Below, piece by piece: positions 19,064-28,369 of a stretch of DNA of 64,000 nt. A program made the position numbers and the translations under genes. Numbering within the stretch: position 1 is the stretch's first letter; every line of letters starts with the position of its first letter. The notes beneath the pieces are model-generated. The model was not told where the DNA came from. It did no database searches and saw only the letters and a program-made list of their open reading frames with translations. The stretch comes from Roseovarius faecimaris (GTDB taxonomy: Bacteria > Pseudomonadota > Alphaproteobacteria > Rhodobacterales > Rhodobacteraceae): positions 3,168,501 through 3,232,500 of the forward strand of contig NZ_CP034348.1 in NCBI RefSeq assembly GCF_009762325.1, given 5' to 3'.

Positions 19064-20610
19064 CCCATTGGATCATTGCCCCCATTATCCTGCCCGCCCT
19101 TCTGGCTCCGTTCATCGTACTGGCCGCGCGCTATCACATTTCGATCCAGCGTGTTTTCTCGCTGGTGGGTGTGCTGGCGCTCATCGTCATTTCGGCCGGG
19201 CTTGCCTGGCAGGTTTCCGACGGCTCGATCCTGTTTTATCGGCTGAGCGATTGGGCTGCGCCATTTGGCATCGTCCTGGTCGGTGACCGGCTTTCGACAA
19301 TGATGGTTCTGCTGACGTCAGTGCTGGCGCTGTTTGTACTGCTCTATGCCATCGGGTCAGGCTGGGACAATCGCGGGCGGCATTTCCATGCGCTGTTTCA
19401 GTTCCAGCTCATGGGGATCCTTGGGGCCTTCCTGACGGGCGACCTGTTCAACCTTTTCGTCTTTTTCGAAGTGCTTCTGATTGCCTCATACGGCCTGATG
19501 ATCCACGCGGGTGGCAATGAGCGGCTGCGCGCGGGCGTGCAGTACGTGCTCTTCAACCTCATCGGCTCCACGCTCTTTCTCTTTGCTCTGGGGTCGATCT
19601 ATGCAGAGACCGGTACGCTCAACATGGCCGATCTGGCGGAACGGGTCCAGTTGATCGGAGCCGAGGAAACGGTTGGCATTCGTGTGGCCGCGGTTCTGCT
19701 GTTGCTGGTCTTTGCGATCAAGGCCGCGCTTGTGCCACTGCATTTCTGGCTGCCGTCGAGCTATGCCGAGGCCCCCGCCCCGGTTGCGGCCCTCTTTGCG
19801 ATCATGACCAAGGTGGGCGCCTATGCGATCATCCGGGTTTACACCATGGTATTCCCGCCCGATGTGGAGGTCACAGCCGGGCTTCATGATCTTTGGCTTC
19901 TGCCTGCCGCGCTGGTGTCGCTGGCCATCGGCATGATCGGTGTGCTGGCGGCCAAAAAGCTCGACCGGCTGGTGGCCTTCTCGATCATCGGATCGATGGG
20001 GATGGTGATGGTTTCCATCGCGCTGTTCACGCCTGCGGGTATCGCCGCGGCGCTCTATTACATCGTGCATTCCACCCTTGCCGGCGCGGCGCTCTTCCTC
20101 ATCTCCGATCTTGTGCGGACCGGGCGCGGCAATCTGGAGCTCACGCCACAACCGCCGATGGCCGGAACGGCGTTGACCGCGGGGCTCTTTTTTGCCGGGG
20201 CGATTGCAATGGCAGGCCTGCCGCCACTTTCGGGGTTTCTGGGCAAGCTCATGGTGCTCAATGCGTCCTATGACAGTGATCTGATGGCGTGGATCTGGGC
20301 AGTTGTCCTGATCTCGAGCCTGATCAGTATTCTGGGCTTCGCCCGGGCGGGCAGCGTGCTGTTCTGGAAGGCCCATGGCGCCGAAGCTGCCGAAGAAGCG
20401 GACGAGCCGCGCATTACACCGGCCCCGACGGCGCTGTCTTATGTGGCTGTGGGCGGGCTCATTGCGCTTCTCGCCCTGCACACGGTCTTTGCCGGGCAGG
20501 TGCACCGCTACACCACAACAATGGCCGAGCAGCTTTTTGCGCCGGATGCCTACACGACAACGGTGCTCACCACCCCCGGCAAGCTGAGCAAACCGAAGGA
20601 GGATCATTGA
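19060..20610 (+). CDS. mrpD: Na+/H+ antiporter subunit D
   Basis: A 516-residue NuoM/NuoN-like antiporter subunit with about 14 membrane helices. The core includes FEVLLIASYGLMIHAGG with the conserved intramembrane Glu, and KAALVPLHFWLPSSYAEAPAPVAALFA with the conserved Lys and HFWLP. These residues form the proton pathway in relatives. It overlaps mrpC by four bases and ends one base before mrpE. Confidence 0.95.
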   Translation: MTHWIIAPIILPALLAPFIVLAARYHISIQRVFSLVGVLALIVISAGLAWQVSDGSILFYRLSDWAAPFGIVLVGDRLSTMMVLLTSVLALFVLLYAIGSGWDNRGRHFHALFQFQLMGILGAFLTGDLFNLFVFFEVLLIASYGLMIHAGGNERLRAGVQYVLFNLIGSTLFLFALGSIYAETGTLNMADLAERVQLIGAEETVGIRVAAVLLLLVFAIKAALVPLHFWLPSSYAEAPAPVAALFAIMTKVGAYAIIRVYTMVFPPDVEVTAGLHDLWLLPAALVSLAIGMIGVLAAKKLDRLVAFSIIGSMGMVMVSIALFTPAGIAAALYYIVHSTLAGAALFLISDLVRTGRGNLELTPQPPMAGTALTAGLFFAGAIAMAGLPPLSGFLGKLMVLNASYDSDLMAWIWAVVLISSLISILGFARAGSVLFWKAHGAEAAEEADEPRITPAPTALSYVAVGGLIALLALHTVFAGQVHRYTTTMAEQLFAPDAYTTTVLTTPGKLSKPKEDH

Positions 20611-20611
20611 C

Positions 20612-21112
20612 ATGGCGCGCGCATATCGTTGGCTGATCCCGCATCCTCTCCTCACGCTCATACTGGCAGTGGTCTGGATATTGCTGCAAAATGAGGTGAC
20701 TGCCGGGATGGCCGTTTTCGGGATCATCCTCGGGATCATCATTCCTTGGATGACTTCGATCTGGTGGCCGGACACGCCCAAGGGTTTTCGGCTGGGCAAA
20801 ATGGTTCTCTACAGCTTCATGGTGATCTGGGACATCATCGTCGCGAATATGCAGGTGGCCTGGATCGTGCTGACCGTCCCGAACTCCAAGCTGAAACCGG
20901 CCTGGATCGTGATCCCGCTCGAGCTGCGTCAACCCGAAGCGATCACCGTGCTTGCAGGCACGATCACCCTGACCCCCGGCACTGTCTCGGCGGATTTGTC
21001 GGATGAAGGACACAGCCTTCTGGTGCATGTGCTGCATACCGATGACCCGGACGCTGAACGGGATGCAATCAAGGACCGCTACGAGCGCCGCCTGCTGGAG
21101 ATTTTCACATGA
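20612..21112 (+). CDS. mrpE: Na+/H+ antiporter subunit E
   Basis: A 166-residue MrpE with two N-terminal membrane helices (LLTLILAVVWILLQNEVTAG and AVFGIILGIIIPWM) and a cytoplasmic domain containing TITLTPGTVSADLSDEGHSLLVHVLH, the family's TPGT motif. This subunit has no complex I homologue and is needed for assembly of the Mrp complex. Its stop overlaps the mrpF start. Confidence 0.93.
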   Translation: MARAYRWLIPHPLLTLILAVVWILLQNEVTAGMAVFGIILGIIIPWMTSIWWPDTPKGFRLGKMVLYSFMVIWDIIVANMQVAWIVLTVPNSKLKPAWIVIPLELRQPEAITVLAGTITLTPGTVSADLSDEGHSLLVHVLHTDDPDAERDAIKDRYERRLLEIFT

Positions 21113-21396
21113 CCGCCGCGACAAGCCTGTTTGATATCGCTTTGATCATCGCCTTCGTCACCCTCGCCCTTGGGCAGATCCTGTCGATGGTCCGACTGGT
21201 GATCGGCCCGACATCGGGGGACCGCATCCTCGCGCTCGATACGATGGTGATCAATGCGCTTGGGATTGTGGTCGTGCTGGGCATTAGCCAGGGCGTACAG
21301 ATTTACTTCGAAGTCTCGTTGCTGATCGCGATGCTGGGCTTTGTTTCGACCGTCGCCCTTGCGCGCTTCCTGCTACGGGGGGATATCATCGAATGA
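21109..21396 (+). CDS. mrpF: Na+/H+ antiporter subunit F
   Basis: A 95-residue membrane protein with three helices. RLVIGPTSGDRILALDTMVINALGIVVV is the MrpF hallmark, with the conserved GPTxxDRxxALD core. Four-base overlaps with mrpE upstream and mrpG downstream show tight translational coupling. Confidence 0.93.
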   Translation: MTAATSLFDIALIIAFVTLALGQILSMVRLVIGPTSGDRILALDTMVINALGIVVVLGISQGVQIYFEVSLLIAMLGFVSTVALARFLLRGDIIE

Positions 21397-21764
21397 GCCT
21401 TCAGATTATCGGAACATATGCTGCTGCCCTCTCTTTGCTGGTGGGATCGGGGTTTATCCTTGTCGGGGTGATCGGTCTGCTGAAGTTCAATGACCCGATG
21501 ACGCGCCTGCATGCGCCGACCAAGGTTGGCACTCTCGGGATCGGCATGTTGCTTCTTGCGGGGATGATCCATTCATTTCTGCTTGGCGATACGTCCATTC
21601 ACGAGATGCTGATCATGGCATTCCTGTTTGTTACCGCTCCTATTTCCGCGCATTTCATCGCAAAGGTCAGTATCCATCAGCGCAGTTGCCAAACACCGCC
21701 GCCGCCGACGAACGACAGCACCTGGTCGACTCTGAGTGCGCCTGACAAGGGCGATCAGGCCTGA
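21393..21764 (+). CDS. mrpG: Na+/H+ antiporter subunit G
   Basis: A 123-residue MrpG with three membrane helices. GLLKFNDPMTRLHAPTKVGTLGIG is the family motif, with the conserved DPMTRLHAPTKAxTLG pattern. The C-terminal tail (from about residue 95) is polar and variable. Last gene of the operon; I see no clear terminator directly behind it. Confidence 0.92.
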   Translation: MSLQIIGTYAAALSLLVGSGFILVGVIGLLKFNDPMTRLHAPTKVGTLGIGMLLLAGMIHSFLLGDTSIHEMLIMAFLFVTAPISAHFIAKVSIHQRSCQTPPPPTNDSTWSTLSAPDKGDQA

Positions 21765-22580
21765 CGCATCGGGTGAGGACGTCTCGACCTCCTTTCCTGT
21801 CACAGGGTCTTGAGGGTTTATGCAGGCAAGAAAGCCCGTTCTCTGACAGAGGGCCGTATGCCACCCCAGGGCCTCTTTGCACCTCGCGGCACGAATGTCC
21901 GTGGCATGGGCCAGCGCAGGGGGCAGCCCGGCGGCCCGGTTTACCTCCGGATTGAAAGATAGCCGGAAGGGCTGGTTGGCTAAGACGGCGCAAGGCTGGA
22001 AGAGATGTCACTCATCATGACATGCCCTTGCGCGGGGCCAATATGTTCAGGGGCTATTGGCGGGTGCGGGAAAACAGCCCGCGAACCGAACGCAGACGTC
22101 GGCGTCTTCATTGGGGATCCGGTGCGGAGCAACAAAGACCGCGGCCTGCATATCCTCTGTCGCAAAAGGGTCCGGTCATTTCGGATAAGTGCAATATCCA
22201 CCCGTGAGGGGCGGCGCTGATCCTCACGCCTGGCCAGGCGTGTCGCATCGCGACTTCGGCAAGACGACACCGGGCGCTCCAATCTGGAAGGGCCCCGGAG
22301 TCCAAGCTGAAAAGGATCATGGGCCCGCCCGCCCCTCAACTGGCCAGCGTCATGCGCCCGCAAATCCTGTCGCCACAACCTCCCCCCCCCTGAAACACGA
22401 AGAGCAACGGGCAAATGACCCTGTTGCGCGGAAAATCTGCTTTGTACTTCGTCTGAACCGCACAGTCAGCCGACCCTTCAGTGCGGCGCAACTGCCGAAC
22501 ATGCGACACGACCGGTGCACATGCGCACCTGGCAGAATGGTTTCCATCACCCTCGAACCATCCGACGGAAGAGGAGGTCA
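21765..22580. other. gene-free stretch between mrp operon and che locus
   Basis: About 816 bases without a gene I can support. Open frames on both strands here (for example 22005-22220 plus, 21980-22414 minus, 22189-22695 plus) contradict each other and match no family I know. The segment ends where cheD ends on the minus strand. It may hold decayed coding sequence or untranslated regions; nothing specific is visible. Confidence 0.5.
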
Positions 22581-23150
22581 TCAGAACAATTGCACGTCCC
22601 CGGAAGGCTCCTCGCGTTGCCGTGACGCGGGCAAGGTCCGAGGCGCAATTTCCTCTGCCGCAACGGCCCGGGCATCAGCCATGAAGCGCAGCTGAATGCG
22701 CCCGCCAACGGGCCAGAACCTGAGGCTCCGCCCCTGACGTCCGCCAAGGCAACAATCGACCAGTTCGAACCCTTCGTTCTGAACAAACCATTTGGCGAAC
22801 CGGGCATTAGACGCGCCAATATCGATCTTGCTATCACGCATTTTTGCGCCACCCAGAAGTTTCACCTTCAAGCGTTCGCGACGGGCCCCCTTTCGGATCA
22901 GGCCATTGACCAGAAGCTCCATAGCATTGACCCCGTAGCTCAACCCGCCGCTCGGAGAATCGTCCCCTCCAGGTATGAGGAAGTGATTGATGCCTCCCAC
23001 GCCTGCATCCTCATCCCACATACAAGCAGCAACGCAAGAGCCCAGGATCGTGGTGAGCACAACGGTCCGATCCGCCGAGACATGGGTTTCGCCCTGCAAC
23101 ACAGGAAGAGTAATAAAATCCTTTATCGTATTTCGGGCGTTGGTTTCCAC
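22581..23150 (-). CDS. cheD: chemoreceptor glutamine deamidase
   Basis: A CheD of up to 189 residues. The catalytic region TTILGSCVAACMWDEDAGVGGINHFLIPGG contains the Cys of GSC, the His of INH and the preceding Thr expected for this cysteine hydrolase. CheD deamidates Gln residues on chemoreceptors, and in some bacteria also binds CheY-type phosphatases. The start is uncertain: GTG 23150 has a weak ribosome site, and GTG 23102 (PVLQGETHVS) would match the typical family N-terminus better. It lies about 90 bases behind the MCP gene. The C-terminus ends GDVQLF, much like the tail of the small protein at 26717. Confidence 0.88.
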   Translation of the reverse strand: METNARNTIKDFITLPVLQGETHVSADRTVVLTTILGSCVAACMWDEDAGVGGINHFLIPGGDDSPSGGLSYGVNAMELLVNGLIRKGARRERLKVKLLGGAKMRDSKIDIGASNARFAKWFVQNEGFELVDCCLGGRQGRSLRFWPVGGRIQLRFMADARAVAAEEIAPRTLPASRQREEPSGDVQLF

Positions 23151-23240
23151 GTCTCGTTATCCAGTATTGCTGCACCTGTTCAGGGGGCATTAAGCCTTCC
23201 GCAACGGTTTTATCCAGGGTGTCCGCAGTGAACACATGAG

Positions 23241-25139
23241 TCAGAAGTCCTGCCAGTTCTCGGACTGGTTGACAGCTGTCCGTTCTGCACGAGCACGCGA
23301 TTCAAAGACGATCTTTCCTTCCTGCTCGGACGCGCCAGTCCCGGGCTGTGTTTGCTTGGCTTCCGCCTGCTCCGCAGCAAGATCGTCATCCCACGCCTGG
23401 GCAGCCGTAGCACTCTTGCCACCTTCTGTTGAAAAGACCGCCATGACTTCGGTCATCCGAGCTGCCTCTTCGCTGAGGCTGCGGCTGGCAGCCGAGGATT
23501 CCTCGATCACCGCCGCGTTCTGCTGTGTAACTCGGTCGAGCTCAGACACGCCGTCCTTTATCTCAGCGAGGTTGTTCGCCTGCTCACGCGAGCTCGTGGC
23601 AATCATTGAAACAAGGTCCGATGCATAGTGCACACCGTCAATGATCTCACTCAGCGCGGATCCAGCCTTGTTGACCAACTCGCTTCCATTCGCCACCTGT
23701 TCACCAGAGCGCAGGATCAGCTCCTTTATTTCATTCGCCGACTCAGAGGCGCGTTGTGCAAGGGCGCGCACCTCGGAGGCCACAACGGCAAACCCGCGCC
23801 CCGCTTCACCCGCCCGGGCGGCTTCGACACCCGCGTTTAGAGCCAAGAGGTTGGTCTGAAAGGCAATATCGTCAATGACCCCAATGATTGCGGTGATCTG
23901 TTCGGAGGACTGCTCGATGTTCTTCATCGCGTCAACCGCCAGGCTCACCACCTCGTCACCGGATTGGGCCTGCTTACGATTCAACAAAATCCGTTCATTG
24001 GCCTCCGCAGCCCGAACCGCAGTCTGTTCAACCGAACTGCTTAGCGTTTCGATCGCAGCCGCCGACTCCTCCAGCGTCACCGCTTGTGCTTCGGAACGTT
24101 TTGACTGATCCACGGCCACGTCTGCGATCTCAGCGGCCGAATTACGCACATTTACAGCGGTCGATGTTATGGTGCTCAGAACGTTCTGCAGTTTATCGCA
24201 CACCGCGTTGAAACTCTCGCAAACAGCTTTTTGCTGTGCATCAAGCTCGCCCATTTCAGGGAGATTGATCAGCTGATCCACCCGGCCGTCGGCCAAATCC
24301 GATAGCCCGTCTACAAGTCGCTGAAACAACATCTCTTGTTGAGCCATTTCCTTTTCTCGTATGCCTTGCCGCTGAAAATCTTCTGCCAACTGATCGCGCA
24401 ATTCAGTCAATTGCTTGGCCATCGCGCCGATCTCATCGGCACGTGCAGAAACGCCGATCTCTGTATCATATTCCCGATCTGCGATCCGCCGCATAGCGGA
24501 ATTCAAAGCCTGTATGGGTCCGGTAACGAGACGCCCACTGGTCCAGATTACACCCAAAAGAACCACCAGAGAGACCGCAGCGCTCATCGCAATCACCTTC
24601 AATGTGCGTGACAGCATCTCGGAATGAAAAGCGGCCAGATCCCAAGACATGATCAATGTTCCAATCTTTGACCCGCCGGACTTGGCGAAGATCGGTTCGG
24701 ATGTGATCATCGCACCGTCGATGACTTCGAGGCCAATTTGCCCGTCTGAATGATGGCGTTTAAACATGCCGTTCATACGATCCTTCAGATGTGCCGTGCG
24801 GGTGCCCTCCCTGTCGAACGTAACGAGCAGGTCGCCATCCGCATTGTAGACATCAATCGCCTGAACCGAATCGTCATTATCCGTCATCGGGCGTATGGTG
24901 TCTTTCAGCCGGTTGATATCCCGAAATTGCATAGGGGATGCCATTTGCTTTGACAGCACTGCGATGACCAGGGTGCTGTGCTGCGCGCTGATGTCGCGTA
25001 TCAACTTCTCCTGACTGGTCAGCTGCAGGACATATCCGATCGCACTGATCGCGATGATACCTGCGGCGACAATTGCCGCCAATTTGTACCGGATGCTCAG
25101 GTGAAACACTCTCTGACGTGCGGCCTTTGTTGGAAACAT
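23241..25139 (-). CDS. methyl-accepting chemotaxis protein with C-terminal CheR/CheB tether
   Basis: A 632-residue transmembrane receptor. Helix 1 spans about residues 18-38, helix 2 about 181-200, and a periplasmic sensor of about 140 residues lies between. A HAMP domain follows (about 201-255), then the long coiled-coil signalling domain with the conserved tip [24 protein letters not shown] and [16 protein letters not shown]. The last residues are NWQDF, an xWxxF pentapeptide like the E. coli NWETF that docks CheR and CheB. The gene lies between the periplasmic sensor-domain gene and cheD. The ligand is unknown. Confidence 0.93.
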   Translation of the reverse strand: MFPTKAARQRVFHLSIRYKLAAIVAAGIIAISAIGYVLQLTSQEKLIRDISAQHSTLVIAVLSKQMASPMQFRDINRLKDTIRPMTDNDDSVQAIDVYNADGDLLVTFDREGTRTAHLKDRMNGMFKRHHSDGQIGLEVIDGAMITSEPIFAKSGGSKIGTLIMSWDLAAFHSEMLSRTLKVIAMSAAVSLVVLLGVIWTSGRLVTGPIQALNSAMRRIADREYDTEIGVSARADEIGAMAKQLTELRDQLAEDFQRQGIREKEMAQQEMLFQRLVDGLSDLADGRVDQLINLPEMGELDAQQKAVCESFNAVCDKLQNVLSTITSTAVNVRNSAAEIADVAVDQSKRSEAQAVTLEESAAAIETLSSSVEQTAVRAAEANERILLNRKQAQSGDEVVSLAVDAMKNIEQSSEQITAIIGVIDDIAFQTNLLALNAGVEAARAGEAGRGFAVVASEVRALAQRASESANEIKELILRSGEQVANGSELVNKAGSALSEIIDGVHYASDLVSMIATSSREQANNLAEIKDGVSELDRVTQQNAAVIEESSAASRSLSEEAARMTEVMAVFSTEGGKSATAAQAWDDDLAAEQAEAKQTQPGTGASEQEGKIVFESRARAERTAVNQSENWQDF

Positions 25140-25185
25140 GTTACTCTCCGATAAAATGAGTTCGGTCAGCGGAACACGGCCATGC

Positions 25186-25755
25186 TCAGTTGCGTAGGGC
25201 CAGCTGCTCCAGATTGATTCCCACAGTGATCACGCCGATCACCGACCCGCCATCTACGATCGGCAGGCTGACCTGGCTTTGATAGGCTTGTGCCGATTCG
25301 TCGAATTCCACATCTCCGACGTGAATTTCATTTGTTGCGAATGGCACCTGCCATTTCGCTTCGTCTCCTTGCCAGAAATCCGAAGTCACGTCGCTTTGCC
25401 CGACATTCAAACCGCGAATATCGGTCACGAAAATCTCTGAAAACTGGCCATGGCTCTCGGCCTGAAGCGCGCGTAGATGAACCGACAGAGAGTTCGCCAG
25501 AACCTCGTCTATCATATCGCCACCGCTGATAGTCTGAGCCCGCCATTTTTGATCCAGCGCGTCAATATCGGACTGACTCAGATCGACAGAGGTCAGGTTT
25601 TGGTCACGCACTGCAGTGACAATGCTCTGGTCCCTCGTCCATGTGCTCAACACCTCATCCGCAACGGCCTTGATATCTGTAGAATATTCGTTGCCGGCGA
25701 GCGCTGCAGAGCAAACAAACGTGAGAGCGGTGCAGATGGAAAGGATGCGTTTCAT
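25186..25755 (-). CDS. secreted stand-alone Cache/PDC-like sensor domain protein
   Basis: A 189-residue protein with signal peptide [20 protein letters not shown] and no further membrane helix, so it should be periplasmic. The body reads like a single PDC/Cache sensor domain cut free from a receptor: a long N-terminal helix region, then [29 protein letters not shown], and a final beta sheet [20 protein letters not shown]. It ends 46 bases before the MCP gene on the same strand, which suggests a shared transcript and perhaps a soluble sensing partner for that receptor. ATG 25755 is chosen because the signal peptide starts there. Confidence 0.72.
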   Translation of the reverse strand: MKRILSICTALTFVCSAALAGNEYSTDIKAVADEVLSTWTRDQSIVTAVRDQNLTSVDLSQSDIDALDQKWRAQTISGGDMIDEVLANSLSVHLRALQAESHGQFSEIFVTDIRGLNVGQSDVTSDFWQGDEAKWQVPFATNEIHVGDVEFDESAQAYQSQVSLPIVDGGSVIGVITVGINLEQLALRN

Positions 25756-26716
25756 GAGTGGCTCTCCAGTTTGAGTTGATATTCTGATACTTGTCGCCAA
25801 AAGGGTTTAAGAAGGCATGAAACCGCTCCTCAAATAGCGGTGGAATTCTCTCGAATTTGAATGGCCGTCGCCATCAAAGTCGCGAGGTCGCGGTCGACCC
25901 GGGCCCAAAACCACCCCAGGCGCTCTTTTAAAGGATTTGCAGCAGGCCAATGAGACACTGCATGTCATTTGCCATGACGCTGTGGGGCTGCAGGATAGCC
26001 GCCGGTACGGCACCCCTTCCCTTACAGACCACGCAGGTTCACAGGTTCCGCGCGGATTTCCGGACCAATGCAACCAAGATCGCCGACATAACCGCTTATC
26101 TCGGCCACTATCCTGGGCAGCGATTCGACGCCTGCAAGCGTTTCGATTTCACGCCCGAGATCCCTGAAGCGGGATACAAACTCTAGATCCAATGCCTGAT
26201 CCTTGAAATCCGGGTAAGTGGCACATCCGAAAGCGCAAACCCTTGGGGGATCAGGTCTTTGATATGGTCAGGCAACACGCCGTTTTACGCTTGGACGGGA
26301 ACGGTTTGATAACACGGCTTAACGGTATCAAAGAAAACTGAGCGCGGCTTTATTCAAATCGATGAGAAACCGGGCTTGACCGGCGGGATTGCGCCGCATG
26401 CTCGATGAGAAGCCCCGTTATTTCACATTCATATCGAATGACTTGCCGTGTTTCAGCCTGCTCCAAAGCAGGTGAAAAACCCTCCTCGGCATGTCCTTTT
26501 GTTGCATATTCTGATGCGTTGCTCTGACGAAAGCGGGCTGGCAAAACTTTGCAACACCTCGGAATGGATCTTTAGCATAAAAGAAGCTCCCGATTTCATC
26601 GGTCGTTGAAACCAAGATTTCTTCCGAAGAAAACTGGGCCAGGTAGCCTTGAACGGCTGGCCCGGCGCTGTCTGCGTGGGCTGTTCAGCTCGTTTTAAAT
26701 ATCCGTCGACAGCGGG
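25756..26716. other. gene-free stretch splitting the che locus, with coding-like fragments
   Basis: About 960 bases without an intact gene. On the plus strand several short stretches look coding-like but lie in different frames and are cut by stops: around 25922-25995 (ALLKDLQQANETLHVICHDAV), around 26050-26186 and 26207-26341 (LGDQVFDMVRQHAVLRLDGN then a stop). On the minus strand 25807-25880 would encode an EF-hand-like loop. I cannot name the parent gene. Together they suggest a decayed gene, but chance cannot be excluded. Confidence 0.35.
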
Positions 26717-27061
26717 CTAGAAAAGCTCCACCGCGCCCTGATCCGGCGCAGATAGCGAAACCGGCGTTCTGTCTGCCAGCCGCGCGCGGATATAGTCGAG
26801 CCGGACACCACTGCCGAGTTCGGTCAGATCAAGCTCGGGACCCGGACCAACCATCGTCACCATGCGCCGCAGTATGACAGCAAGGTCGTCGAGATGTTGA
26901 TGGAGAGCATCCACTCGTTGAAGATCGGACAGGTGCTCGAGGTCGACCCCGCTAAGATCCATATCGCTCACGCCAAGGTCCAGACAATGCGCGATGCTGG
27001 CAAGTTCCTGTACTTCTTCAGCAAGCATGCCGAGAATGTCACCTGTCGGTCTGCTTTTCAT
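26717..27061 (-). CDS. small helical che-operon protein, candidate CheY-P phosphatase
   Basis: A 114-residue, mostly helical protein that I cannot assign to a named family. It begins 16 bases after the cheY stop at 27078 and is the last gene of the STAS-cheY-cheA-cheW-cheR-cheY block. The helix around residues 46-67 carries D51-A-L-H-Q55, which matches the DXXXQ motif of CheZ and other CheY-P phosphatases. The C-terminus (PDQGAVELF) is a short acidic-hydrophobic tail like those that bind CheY in CheZ. The existence of the gene is well supported by spacing and frame; the phosphatase role is inference from the motif and context. Confidence 0.75.
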   Translation of the reverse strand: MKSRPTGDILGMLAEEVQELASIAHCLDLGVSDMDLSGVDLEHLSDLQRVDALHQHLDDLAVILRRMVTMVGPGPELDLTELGSGVRLDYIRARLADRTPVSLSAPDQGAVELF

Positions 27062-27077
27062 GAGCGAACCTCTTCCA

Positions 27078-27464
27078 TCACAGCCGTCCGACGACTTTTT
27101 CGATACAGGCCTTGAGCTGCACTGTATGAAACGGTTTCTTGATGAAATTGTTCATGCCAAGCCGTGTGCCCCGGTTGATCGTCTCGGCATCTGCGCGGCC
27201 GGTGATCAGGATGAATCCGGTCCGGGCAATCGCCTTGTGCGAACGGATGGCCTCAAGCAATTGCAAACCGTCCATACGTGGCATGTTGAAATCCGAAAGA
27301 ACCAGATGCACCGGTTTTGTCGCCAGGGATCGCCAGGCGGTCTCTCCGTCGTTTTCGGTGCGGTAGTTCGACACCCCCAGCTCGTCCAAGGCCTGCGTGA
27401 TCAGGGCGCGGCTTGTGGACATGTCATCGACGACCAGCACATGCAGTTTGTCTTTCAGACCCAT
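27078..27464 (-). CDS. cheY: CheY-type response regulator
   Basis: A 128-residue single receiver domain. The acidic pair D13/D14, phosphoacceptor D58 (HLVLSDFNMPRMDG), the Thr of LITGRA and the Lys of FIKKPF are all in place. No output domain is present, so it acts through protein contacts, such as with the flagellar motor or as a phosphate sink. GGAGGATGAG precedes the start. It lies between cheR and the small DXXXQ protein and is the second of two cheY genes in the operon. Confidence 0.93.
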   Translation of the reverse strand: MGLKDKLHVLVVDDMSTSRALITQALDELGVSNYRTENDGETAWRSLATKPVHLVLSDFNMPRMDGLQLLEAIRSHKAIARTGFILITGRADAETINRGTRLGMNNFIKKPFHTVQLKACIEKVVGRL

Positions 27465-27478
27465 CTCATCCTCCCGAG

Positions 27479-28369
27479 CTAGTGAACATGCATCACGGGT
27501 CGCGCCGCGGCTTCGGTAGCGTTACGTTGAAAGATGCCGGGGCCCGAAGCCTTGAACTGGCGGGCACACTCCTCTGACAGGGTCTCGGAATGACCAAGAA
27601 AGAGCATCCCCGCAGGCAGAACGCGTGAGCCAAGGCGGTGCCAAAGCTGCTCTTGCGTTTCTGCGTCGAAATAGATGGCGACATTCCGGCACATGATCAC
27701 ATCGAAACCGCCCTTGAACGGCCAGGTGCTGTGCAGATTGAGTGTGCGGAAGCTGATCAGCGCTCGGGCGGCATCCACTACGCGCACACGATCACTACTC
27801 GATCCAACCGGTTCAAAATACCGGGACATGTGATCACCGGGCAGCGAGGAAGTGTGCGCGCGTGGATAGATGCCCGCCTGCGCAACAGCCAAAATATCGC
27901 TGTCGATATCGGTGGCCAGCAGTTTCAAGTCGAGCTTGCTTGCTTCCGGACATGCATCCAACACGTGAAATGCGAGTTGAAATGGCTCTTCACCACTTGA
28001 ACAGCCTGCCGACCAAAGGCGTACGCGCATACCTTTACGGGCGGCTCTGGCCAGCCGTGGCATCACCGCTTTGGCGAAAAAGCTGAAATGATGGTCTTCA
28101 CGATTAAAACGCGTCATATTCGTGGTGTAGGCATTGATGAAATGGGATCGCTCCCCGTCACCTTCGGGGGAATTCAGATAAGCGATATAGCTGCTTACCG
28201 ACTCCATGCAGGTGGCCTTGAGTCGCTTGGACAGACGGCCCGCAACCATGGTTTTCTTATGGGGCGGCAAATCGATGCCTGTAAATTCGCGTACAAGCCC
28301 AACAATCTTGTTGAACTCATCTGCATTGAGCTCCGATTGAACAGCGATCCCTTCTGTTGGTCTGCTCAT
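27479..28369 (-). CDS. cheR: chemotaxis protein methyltransferase
   Basis: A 296-residue CheR. Residues 15-80 are the helical N-terminal domain (FNKIVGLVREFTGIDLPPHKK), followed by the SAM-binding Rossmann domain with LWSAGCSSGEEPFQLAF and later FDVIMCRNVAIYF. CheR methylates Glu residues on MCPs with S-adenosylmethionine. ATG 28369 overlaps the cheW stop by four bases, which decides against a much longer frame. The MCP in this locus has the matching docking pentapeptide at its C-terminus. No cheB is present in the window. Confidence 0.94.
   Translation of the reverse strand: MSRPTEGIAVQSELNADEFNKIVGLVREFTGIDLPPHKKTMVAGRLSKRLKATCMESVSSYIAYLNSPEGDGERSHFINAYTTNMTRFNREDHHFSFFAKAVMPRLARAARKGMRVRLWSAGCSSGEEPFQLAFHVLDACPEASKLDLKLLATDIDSDILAVAQAGIYPRAHTSSLPGDHMSRYFEPVGSSSDRVRVVDAARALISFRTLNLHSTWPFKGGFDVIMCRNVAIYFDAETQEQLWHRLGSRVLPAGMLFLGHSETLSEECARQFKASGPGIFQRNATEAAARPVMHVH

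Noticed and set aside
21980..22414. Minus-strand frame of 144 codons in the gap after mrpG
   Set aside because: Arg/Ser/Pro-rich, no family resemblance, and contradicted by equally open frames on the other strand.
23011..23235. Minus-strand frame in a second frame upstream of and overlapping cheD
   Set aside because: The first ~28 codons look plausible, but it continues antagonistically through the cheD catalytic region; more likely leader sequence, or evidence that the cheD start needs revision.
25807..26073. Minus-strand frame ending in an EF-hand-like loop (DFDGDGHSNSREF)
   Set aside because: The loop pattern is right but only one copy exists, the rest of the frame has no calcium-protein character, and there is no signal peptide or ribosome site; it may be a remnant or chance.
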